Below are positions 1-5,156 of a stretch of 5,156 nucleotides of DNA, in pieces. The position numbers and the translations under genes are program-made. Positions within the stretch are counted from its first letter, which is position 1, and each line of letters opens with the position of its first letter. The notes beneath the pieces are model-generated. The model was not told the DNA's origin and searched no databases. It was given only the letters and a program-made list of their open reading frames with translations. The DNA comes from Clostridia bacterium (GTDB lineage: Bacteria; Bacillota; Clostridia; Oscillospirales; CAG-272): the NCBI GenBank assembly GCA_017382615.1, contig JAFNZX010000306.1:1-5156 (forward strand), given 5' to 3'.

Positions 1-509
1 GACTTGGCTGCGCTGCGCTGATTGAGCTTTTGCGCATGCTCAAATCGGGCATGGTGCGGTTGCCTTACGATTTGTACGTGGCGTTTGTGGATTGCTCGCA
101 GATTTCGTTCTGCCCTGCGCGCGTGGCAGCAGCGGCGATCAAGCCCGACCTTGCCGTCATTGTAGAGGCGAGGGAAGCACTTGATTATCCCGGCATTGCA
201 GACAGCACGCGCCTTTGCGCCCTGGGAGAGGGCGTTGCCGTAGCGTTTGCGGACGGCTGCGCGATATACGATAAGGACAAGACCGCTATGCTGCGCAAGT
301 GCGCTGCTGACAACGGCATTGCCGTGCAAAGCGTATGCGGCACGCCTCGCGCACAGCTGGGCGGCTCGGTGCAGGCGGGCGCACGCGGTGTTAAGACGGT
401 GTCGATCGGTTATCCCGTCAGAAACCTGCACGCCCCTGTACAGGTGGCAAAAATTTCGGATTACTATGCCGTAAGAGACCTGTTGTTTGCTTACGTCAAA
501 GAGATATAA
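1..509 (+). CDS. M42-family peptidase homologue, 5' truncated by the window, probably catalytically inactive
   Basis: The reading frame is open from the left edge (first whole codon at position 3) to TAA at 507-509, giving 168 visible residues, about the C-terminal half of a 330-350 residue M42 peptidase. It begins with LGCAALIE. The split first codon ends in GA, which fits the Arg of the family's Asp-Asp/Asn-Arg-x-Gly-Cys motif. The later pattern ALDYPG...AIYDKD...RNLHAPV matches the M42 C-terminal half. Aligned with the intact paralogue downstream, the catalytic Glu-Glu pair is Ser-Gln (codons at 96-101) and the Gly-Gly-Thr-Asp loop is Arg-Ala-Gln-Leu. The third-metal-ligand position is Glu (165-167) and the final His ligand (429-431) is kept. 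The apparent TTG start at 30 is internal to the gene and should not be used. The frame is intact, so I read it as a retained pseudoenzyme rather than a decayed gene. The N-terminal half, with the first His and the bridging Asp, is outside the window. Confidence 0.82.
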   Translation, partial: LGCAALIELLRMLKSGMVRLPYDLYVAFVDCSQISFCPARVAAAAIKPDLAVIVEAREALDYPGIADSTRLCALGEGVAVAFADGCAIYDKDKTAMLRKCAADNGIAVQSVCGTPRAQLGGSVQAGARGVKTVSIGYPVRNLHAPVQVAKISDYYAVRDLLFAYVKEI

Positions 510-513
510 GGAG
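508..513 (+). promoter_or_regulatory. Ribosome binding site of the M42 aminopeptidase gene
   Basis: AAGGAG lies 6 nt before the ATG at 520 and overlaps the TAA stop of the preceding gene. This strong site fixes the start of the downstream gene and suggests that the two M42 genes are translated from one message. Confidence 0.75.
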
Positions 514-519
514 TAGTTT

Positions 520-1527
520 ATGCTGACAAAACTCAAGCATTTGGTAAACGTGAGCGGTATTTCGGGCAGAGAGAGTGCCATTGCCGCAAAAATTGCAGAA
601 TATATGACCCCCGTGTGCGACAAGGTGTATACCGACGCAATGGGCTCGCTGATCGCCTATAAGAAGGGCACGGGAGAGCAGAGAAGAAAGATTATGCTGG
701 TTGCGCACATGGATGAGATCGGATTTGTGGTCACGCAGATCGAAAAGAACGGCATGCTGCGTCTTGCTCCCATTGGTGGCATTCACTTCTCGGCGTCCGC
801 TTTTTCCGAGGTCGTGTTTGAAAACGGACAGCGCGGTGTGTTGGTGCCCGAGGGCGGTGTCAAGCCGAACGATTGGACGTATGATAAGATGCTGGTCGAT
901 ATCGGTGCAAAGGATGCACGCGATGCCGAAAAGCGCGTAGCGGTTGGCGACTTTTTCTCGGTCGTCCCCAACGTTGTCAAGCTTTCTGCGCGCAGGATTG
1001 CGGGCAGACCCATGGATGACCGCATTGGTTGCGCGATCATGATTGAGATTGCGGAAAGACTTTTGGAGAATCCTTGCGCGGACGACGTGTATTTCGTGTT
1101 CGCGGTGCAGGAGGAGGTTGGCGTGCGCGGTGCGGGCGCGGCTGCAGAGCAGATTTGCCCCGATTATTGCATCAACTTTGACGTGACCGGAACGGGTGAC
1201 GTGCAGGGCGCAAAGCCCATGGCTTGCGAGCTGGGAGGCGGTGCGGCAATCAAGATCAAGGATGCGTCGGTGCTTTGCCACAAGGGCGTAATCGACAGAC
1301 TTGTCAAGCTTGCCAAGGAAAAAGGATATAAGTACCAGTACGAAATTCTGGTTGCGGGCGGTACGGATACCTCCGCGGTACAGAAGAGCGGTACGGGTGT
1401 CAAGGTAGGCGCGCTTTCCATCCCCACACGCTATATCCATTCGGGCGTGGAAACCATTGATCTTGGTGACTGCCGACTGTGCGTCGAGCTGACGCTGGCA
1501 TATCTGCATAGCGATAAAAAAGACTGA
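520..1527 (+). CDS. M42-family metallo-aminopeptidase (glutamyl/deblocking aminopeptidase type)
   Basis: This complete 335-residue protein has the usual length for family M42, the dinuclear metal aminopeptidases that form dodecameric tetrahedral (TET) particles in the cytoplasm and shorten peptides from the N terminus. All key residues are visible: His63 and Asp65 in VAHMDEIGF, Asp166-Asp167-Arg168 in PMDDRIGC, the catalytic and metal-binding pair Glu198-Glu199 in VQEEVGVRGA, Asp221 in NFDVTGTGD, the GGTDTSA loop at 280-286, and His307 in RYIHSGVETI. The segment at about 70-155 between the catalytic halves fits the PDZ-like insert that drives oligomer assembly in this family. No signal peptide is present. 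The ATG is supported by AAGGAG 6 nt upstream. Family members are often misannotated as endoglucanase (CelM) or compared with YsdC. Exact substrate preference (Glu/Asp, Leu or Lys) cannot be read from the sequence. It follows a degenerate paralogue by 10 nt and precedes the PF06838 gene by 20 nt. Confidence 0.93.
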   Translation: MLTKLKHLVNVSGISGRESAIAAKIAEYMTPVCDKVYTDAMGSLIAYKKGTGEQRRKIMLVAHMDEIGFVVTQIEKNGMLRLAPIGGIHFSASAFSEVVFENGQRGVLVPEGGVKPNDWTYDKMLVDIGAKDARDAEKRVAVGDFFSVVPNVVKLSARRIAGRPMDDRIGCAIMIEIAERLLENPCADDVYFVFAVQEEVGVRGAGAAAEQICPDYCINFDVTGTGDVQGAKPMACELGGGAAIKIKDASVLCHKGVIDRLVKLAKEKGYKYQYEILVAGGTDTSAVQKSGTGVKVGALSIPTRYIHSGVETIDLGDCRLCVELTLAYLHSDKKD

Positions 1528-1547
1528 ATAAAAGAGAAATAGGGACT

Positions 1548-2807
1548 ATGGAATTTACAGAGGAAATTTGGACACTTGCAAACCGGGCAGAGCAGGCACT
1601 CGCGCCTCATTTTGCCCGCATTGATAAAATTGCATTCAACAATACGCAAAAAATCATGGACGCCTTCCGCGAGCACCGCGTGGGCATGACCATGTTTGAT
1701 TCAACAAGCGGCTACGGCTACGATGACCGTGGCAGAGATACCTTGGACGCTATATGGGCGGACGTGATGGATGCCGAGGCAGCATTCGTGCGCCATCAGA
1801 TTGTCAACGGTACGCAGGCACTGACCATCGGGCTTTTCGGGCTTTTGCGTCCGGGTGACGTTATGCTCAGCGTGGCGGGCAAGCCTTATGACACCTTAGA
1901 GGAGGTTATTGGCATCACGGGAAAGCCCGGTGACGGCTCTCTTGCGGATTTCGGTGTCAAGTACGATCAGGTTGAGCTGACCGAGGCGGGCGAATTTGAT
2001 TTTGATACCATTGATCAAAAGCTTGCAGCGTACGGCAGCGCGGTCAAGGTGGTATTCGTACAGCGCTCTAAGGGGTATCTCAACAGAAAAACGCTTTCCT
2101 GCGCGCAGATCGGTGAGCTGGTCAAGTTCACAAAAGCAAGATGCGGCGCGTACGTGGTGGTGGATAACTGCTATGGCGAGTTTACCGAGGAAAAAGAGCC
2201 CACCGCTTACGGTGCTGACATGATCATCGGCTCGCTGATCAAAAATCCCGGTGGCGGCATGGCAGAAACGGGCGGCTACATTGCGGGCACGGCACGTGCC
2301 GTGGAGCTTGCCTCCTACCGCCTGACCTCCCCCGGTGTGGGCTGTGAGGTCGGTGCCACCATGGGGCAGAACAAGAGCCTTTACAAGGGGCTGTTCTATG
2401 CACCGCATACCGTGGCGCAGGCACTCAAGACTGCACACCTGGCAGCTTACGTATTTGAAGGACTCGGCTTTGCGGTTGAGCCGCGCTGGGACGAGCAGAG
2501 ATACGATATCATCCAGACCGTGATCACGGGCTCGCCCGAGGGGCTGTGCGCGCTTTGCCGCGGCATTCAGGCAGGCTCTCCCGTGGATGCATACGTGACT
2601 CCCGAGCCTTGGGCAATGCCCGGCTACAACGATCCCGTTATCATGGCTGCGGGGGCGTTCGTGCAGGGCTCGTCCATCGAGCTGTCCGCAGACGGACCGC
2701 TGCGTCCTCCTTATACCGCATATTTCCAGGGAGGCTTGACCTATGAGAGCGGTAAGATCGGCATACTGTCTGCTGCAGACAGCATGCTCAGGGAGGCGAG
2801 AAAATGA
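1548..2807 (+). CDS. PLP-dependent 'methionine gamma-lyase family' protein (PF06838, formerly 'aluminium resistance protein')
   Basis: This complete 419-residue protein is typical in length for PF06838, a fold-type I PLP family related to Cys/Met metabolism enzymes. Visible family landmarks are FDSTSGYGYDDRGRD (about 50-64), the cofactor phosphate-binding stretch VNGTQALTIGLFGLLRPGD (86-104), Asp206 in VVVDNCYGEF (expected to pair with the pyridine nitrogen), and Lys232 in GSLIKNPGGG, the likely Schiff-base lysine. The C-terminal part carries the conserved PPYTAYFQGGLTYESGK (388-403). The protein is presumably cytosolic, with no signal peptide. The family name comes from fold similarity and an old aluminium-tolerance observation. 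The true substrate is not established, so methionine gamma-lyase activity should not be assumed. The ATG at 1548 has only a poor Shine-Dalgarno sequence (AGGG at 1541-1544, three nt away, or AAGAG at 1532-1536). The start is chosen because the N terminus aligns with the family's expected beginning. Its stop overlaps the start of the lipoprotein gene, indicating coupled translation. Confidence 0.9.
   Translation: MEFTEEIWTLANRAEQALAPHFARIDKIAFNNTQKIMDAFREHRVGMTMFDSTSGYGYDDRGRDTLDAIWADVMDAEAAFVRHQIVNGTQALTIGLFGLLRPGDVMLSVAGKPYDTLEEVIGITGKPGDGSLADFGVKYDQVELTEAGEFDFDTIDQKLAAYGSAVKVVFVQRSKGYLNRKTLSCAQIGELVKFTKARCGAYVVVDNCYGEFTEEKEPTAYGADMIIGSLIKNPGGGMAETGGYIAGTARAVELASYRLTSPGVGCEVGATMGQNKSLYKGLFYAPHTVAQALKTAHLAAYVFEGLGFAVEPRWDEQRYDIIQTVITGSPEGLCALCRGIQAGSPVDAYVTPEPWAMPGYNDPVIMAAGAFVQGSSIELSADGPLRPPYTAYFQGGLTYESGKIGILSAADSMLREARK
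2288..2303. repeat. Perfect 16-bp palindrome inside the PF06838 gene
   Basis: CACGGCACGTGCCGTG equals its own reverse complement, centred between 2295 and 2296. It encodes part of GTARAVE in a normal reading frame and is GC-rich, so it may be chance. No second copy was noticed in the window. Confidence 0.4.
2761..2787. repeat. Imperfect inverted repeat (possible mRNA hairpin) before the lipoprotein ribosome binding site
   Basis: Reading inward, GCAT-A-CTGTCTGC mirrors GCAGACAG-C-ATGC around a single central T at 2774. Twelve of 13 paired positions are complementary, with one A/C mismatch (2765/2783), and a G/U pair is possible just outside (2760/2788). As RNA this gives a 7-bp stem with a CUG loop, a mismatch, then 4 more base pairs. 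It lies inside the last codons of the PF06838 gene, 3 nt before the GGGAGG site of the next gene. It has no following T-run, so it is not a Rho-independent terminator. Regulatory meaning is inference. Confidence 0.5.
2791..2796 (+). promoter_or_regulatory. Ribosome binding site of the lipoprotein gene
   Basis: GGGAGG lies 7 nt before the ATG at 2804, inside the end of the PF06838 coding region. It supports the start that forms the ATGA overlap with the previous stop, and so translational coupling of the two genes. Confidence 0.7.
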
Positions 2808-3994
2808 GAATTGTGAAATTTAGCGCAGTGATTTTGCTGTTTGCTTTGCTGTGCGGAACCATGATCGCTTGCTCCGACCAGAGAACGCCTACGGGCATGC
2901 AGGACGTGAGCGTGGCAGGGCAGGACTATATGCTGTTTGTGCCCTTGACGTGGGTATCCAACTCCCGCAGTGGCGTTTCGGGTGCGTATTACACCACCTC
3001 CGATCACTCCGAGAAGGGCGAGGATCTTGCAAAGCATGCGAAATATTGGACGATTACCGCACAAAAGGTGGCGGACGACGCTGCCGATATGGATGCGTAC
3101 TGGGCAAAGCTTTCTGCATATTACAGAGAGGCTTACGAGGAGTTTACCGTAATTCCTTACAAGGAGGCGACTGCGGATAAGGCGGAGCAGGTCTATCGCC
3201 AGACAACGCTGAAGGTGGATGATGCCCAGGGCAGCAGGTGCGCTGCCCGCGTATATGAGTTTACCGCCAAGGTAAAGGAGTTTGCTCCCACGCAGGATCA
3301 GACCGCGCAGGGTGCAATGACCTTTGTGCGCAAGTATTGTCAGGTGATTTGCCAAGCGCAGGACAAAAGCGGCTATTACGTGTTGACCTACAGCGCAAGA
3401 CAAGAGGATTACGCCACCTTTATTGATCTTTTCATACACGATCTGCCCGAGGGAACCGTGGTGGGTGAATTTTTGATTCTGACCGAAAAGACCTCCCTGA
3501 CCGCGCCCGAGCTGTTCAAGGATCCGGATGCAGCGGACGATATGATCCCCGCATCCACAAATGAAATGCCGTACCGCTTCTACGTGCCCAAAGCCTGGCG
3601 CGTGGGAGAGCTTACCGAATATCCCTGTGCCTTTGCACCGAGTGGCAGTGCAAACGTCACCGTGACCATGTACACGCCATCCAACGTTGCACTGAGTGTG
3701 GATCAGTACTGGCAGGGCTACTGCCTGCCCGAATACGAGGCGGTGTTTGACAGCCTTACCGTATCCGAGCAGGTTTGGGAGGGGACGATCGGCGTTGAGA
3801 AGGAAACGAAGAATGCAAAAACGTATACCTTTGAAGGAACGATCGGCGGAAAGACCTATCAGTACAAGCAAACCGTGATCGTGCATTCCAGCCTGATCTA
3901 TTGCATCACCTATACTGCGCTTGCATCCGACGGCAGCTTTGCACAGTATGAAGCAGACTATCAGGCAATGCTTGACAGCTTTACCTTCCGCTAA
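2804..3994 (+). CDS. Lipoprotein with two tandem related domains, function unknown (PsbP/DcrB-like appearance)
   Basis: This 396-residue protein has a short positive N terminus (MRIVK), a hydrophobic run at about 6-22 and a lipobox ending MIAC, so Cys23 is the predicted lipidated residue. The mature protein should be tethered to the outer face of the membrane. The remainder appears to be two copies of one domain. The first (about 41-214) and second (about 256-396) share an opening strand (YMLFVPLTW at 42-50, YRFYVPKAW at 257-265), a YW-containing helix ending in an EF/DS-x-TV pattern (97-117 and 300-320), and a closing strand pair plus helix (LTYSARQEDYATF, 194-206; ITYTALASDGSFAQY, 368-382). 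The layout of 'F-x-VP-x-x-W' at the start and 'Y-T-A ... F ... DSF-x-F' at the end resembles PsbP/Mog1/DcrB-type domains. That assignment is tentative, and I recognise no specific gene. The linker (about 220-255) is acidic and Thr/Pro/Asp-rich. No catalytic motif is evident, so a binding or structural role is more likely than an enzyme. Confidence 0.8.
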   Translation: MRIVKFSAVILLFALLCGTMIACSDQRTPTGMQDVSVAGQDYMLFVPLTWVSNSRSGVSGAYYTTSDHSEKGEDLAKHAKYWTITAQKVADDAADMDAYWAKLSAYYREAYEEFTVIPYKEATADKAEQVYRQTTLKVDDAQGSRCAARVYEFTAKVKEFAPTQDQTAQGAMTFVRKYCQVICQAQDKSGYYVLTYSARQEDYATFIDLFIHDLPEGTVVGEFLILTEKTSLTAPELFKDPDAADDMIPASTNEMPYRFYVPKAWRVGELTEYPCAFAPSGSANVTVTMYTPSNVALSVDQYWQGYCLPEYEAVFDSLTVSEQVWEGTIGVEKETKNAKTYTFEGTIGGKTYQYKQTVIVHSSLIYCITYTALASDGSFAQYEADYQAMLDSFTFR

Positions 3995-3995
3995 G

Positions 3996-5156
3996 ATGAG
4001 TAGAATTTATCTTGACAACAGTGCCACCACCGCCCTGTGTGACGCTGCAAAGAAAGCAATGATGGACGCCATGGAGTGCTACGGCAATCCTTCCTCGCTG
4101 CACGAGGCGGGCTTGGAGGCAGAGCACATGGTACGCCGCGCGCGAGAGCAGGTTTTATCTGCGCTGGGCGTGCGGAACGGGGCAGGACAAATTTATTTTA
4201 CCGCATCGGGCACGGAGGCAAACAACCTTGCCATTATGGGCAGTGTATTTGCCAAGGAAAGGCTTGCGGGCAAGCGCATCGTGACTACCGAGGGCGAGCA
4301 TTCCGCGGTGGAGAAGACCTTGCAGGAGCTTGAGAAAAAGGGCTTTGAGGTTTTGCGTATTCCCACCAAAAACGGCGTGCTCGATATGGATTTTGCGCGG
4401 AAGGCAATTGATAAGAATACCATTCTTGTTACCGCTATGATGGTCAATAACGAAACGGGCGCGCTGTACGATCTCAAATCACTGTTTGCACTGGCAAAGC
4501 AAAACGCCCCGGGGGTGGTGACGCATTGTGACGCGGTGCAGGGCTTTATGAAGGCAATCTTCTCGCCTGCTGCCATCGGTGCGGATATGCTTACGGTCAG
4601 CGCACACAAGATCCACGGTCCTAAGGGTGTGGGCGCGTTGTACGTCAGCTCCGAGATCCTCAAGGCAAAAAAGCTTGTCCCCATCATTTACGGTGGTGGT
4701 CAGGAGCAGGGTATGCGCTCGGGGACGGAGAACGTCATCGGAATTGCGGGCTTTGGCGCGGCTGCCGCGCAGGCACAGAGCACCTTGCGACCCGATTTGA
4801 TCCGTATGACGCAGCTGCGCGGCTATCTGGAGCAAAAGCTTGCCGCAATTGAGGGGATCACGCTCAATTTGCCGAGCGGCAGCCGTGCGCCGCACGTTGT
4901 CAATCTGACGCTGCCCGATATTAAGAGCGAGACCATGCTCAATCATCTCTCGGCAAAGGAAATATGCGTATCCAGCGGCTCTGCCTGCGCCTCGCACGGC
5001 AAAGCTACCTCGCGTGCGCTTGCCGCGTTCGGTCTGACGCCGGAGCAGGCGGATTGCAGCTTGCGCGTCAGCCTTTGCGCGCAGAATACCGAGGCGGAGA
5101 TTGATGCCTTGTGCGAAGTGCTTGCCGATGCGGTCTGCGCCCTTGTCAGAATCCAC
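3996..5156 (+). CDS. Cysteine desulfurase, class I NifS/IscS family (3' end cut by the window)
   Basis: From ATG at 3996 the frame is open for 387 codons to the right edge, about full family length, so only a few residues should be missing. It is a PLP enzyme that removes sulfur from cysteine as an enzyme-bound persulfide, leaving alanine, for Fe-S clusters, thiolated tRNA or thiamin. Visible motifs are YLDNSATT (5-12), NPSSLHE (31-37), TASGTEANN (69-77), EHSAV with cofactor-stacking His102, NNETG (151-155), HCDAVQ with Asp179 and Gln182, the Schiff-base Lys205 in SAHKIHGPKG, GGGQEQGMRSGTEN (233-246), and the persulfide Cys331 in SSGSACASHGK. The spacing from Cys331 to the downstream ALAAFG matches the long class I loop, so this is not a SufS-type enzyme. 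The start lies 1 nt after the lipoprotein stop, with no clear Shine-Dalgarno sequence, so it probably depends on translational coupling. In many Firmicutes a gene of this type sits next to thiI, but whether that holds here is outside the window. Confidence 0.93.
   Translation, partial: MSRIYLDNSATTALCDAAKKAMMDAMECYGNPSSLHEAGLEAEHMVRRAREQVLSALGVRNGAGQIYFTASGTEANNLAIMGSVFAKERLAGKRIVTTEGEHSAVEKTLQELEKKGFEVLRIPTKNGVLDMDFARKAIDKNTILVTAMMVNNETGALYDLKSLFALAKQNAPGVVTHCDAVQGFMKAIFSPAAIGADMLTVSAHKIHGPKGVGALYVSSEILKAKKLVPIIYGGGQEQGMRSGTENVIGIAGFGAAAAQAQSTLRPDLIRMTQLRGYLEQKLAAIEGITLNLPSGSRAPHVVNLTLPDIKSETMLNHLSAKEICVSSGSACASHGKATSRALAAFGLTPEQADCSLRVSLCAQNTEAEIDALCEVLADAVCALVRIH

Noticed and set aside
30..509. 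A TTG at 30 as the start of a separate small gene
   Set aside because: The frame stays open to the left edge, and the residues before 30 continue the M42 motif, so this is an internal codon of a truncated gene.
496..1509. Long open frame on the - strand, almost exactly opposite the M42 aminopeptidase gene
   Set aside because: It lies in full antisense to a gene with every family motif, its translation shows no recognisable motif, and codon bias on the + strand explains the lack of stops.
1510..1547. A promoter or terminator in the A-rich gap between the M42 and PF06838 genes
   Set aside because: The gap between genes is only 20 nt, without a stem or recognisable -35/-10 pair. It reads as an ordinary intra-operon gap.
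2221..2241. TGATCA repeated with a 9-nt spacer (inverted repeat because each half is its own complement)
   Set aside because: The arms are only 6 bp and fall within codons for MIIGSLIK around the PLP lysine, so coding constraint and chance explain them.
2761..2787. The inverted repeat as a Rho-independent terminator after the PF06838 gene
   Set aside because: It lies before the stop codon, has no T-run after it, and is followed directly by the ribosome binding site of the overlapping next gene.
2741..3886. 381-codon open frame on the - strand opposite the lipoprotein gene
   Set aside because: The + strand frame has a signal peptide, lipobox, ribosome binding site and coupled start. The antisense translation has no recognisable motif and is a shadow.
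3972..4006. Possible promoter before the cysteine desulfurase: TTGACA at 3972-3977 and TAGAAT at 4001-4006
   Set aside because: The spacer is 23 nt instead of about 17, and the -10 element would lie inside the coding sequence after the start codon.
4193..5156. Open frames on the - strand at the right end
   Set aside because: They are antisense to the cysteine desulfurase, whose motifs are complete and in one + strand frame.

Overview
The window looks like part of the chromosome of an anaerobic Firmicute, probably a moderately GC-rich member of the Clostridia. I infer this from the gene types (tandem M42 peptidases, a PF06838 'methionine gamma-lyase family' enzyme, a class I NifS/IscS cysteine desulfurase), from the AAGGAG-type ribosome binding sites and from the Gram-positive style lipoprotein. 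I cannot name the genus. No mobile element, CRISPR array, tRNA or rRNA gene is visible.

All five genes lie on the + strand and are packed so tightly that they are almost certainly one transcription unit. (1) 1-509 is the 3' half of an M42-type peptidase gene whose active-site segments have been replaced. (2) 520-1527 is a complete M42 aminopeptidase with all expected metal and catalytic residues. (3) 1548-2807 is a complete PLP enzyme of the PF06838 family. (4) 2804-3994 is a lipoprotein made of two related domains. Its start overlaps the stop of gene 3 by ATGA. (5) 3996-5156 is a cysteine desulfurase, nearly complete, that runs off the right edge. Gaps are 10 nt, 20 nt, a 4-nt overlap and 1 nt. 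No promoter or terminator is convincing inside the window.

Functionally, the peptidase would trim peptides to amino acids in the cytoplasm. The PF06838 enzyme has the fold of enzymes that act on sulfur amino acids, and the cysteine desulfurase moves sulfur from cysteine into cofactors or tRNA. A sulfur amino acid theme is possible but is inference only, because clostridial operons often mix housekeeping genes. The observations most worth a second look are the apparently inactive M42 paralogue kept in frame beside an active copy, the duplicated-domain lipoprotein of unknown function placed between two PLP enzymes, and a 27-nt imperfect inverted repeat just before the lipoprotein's ribosome binding site.
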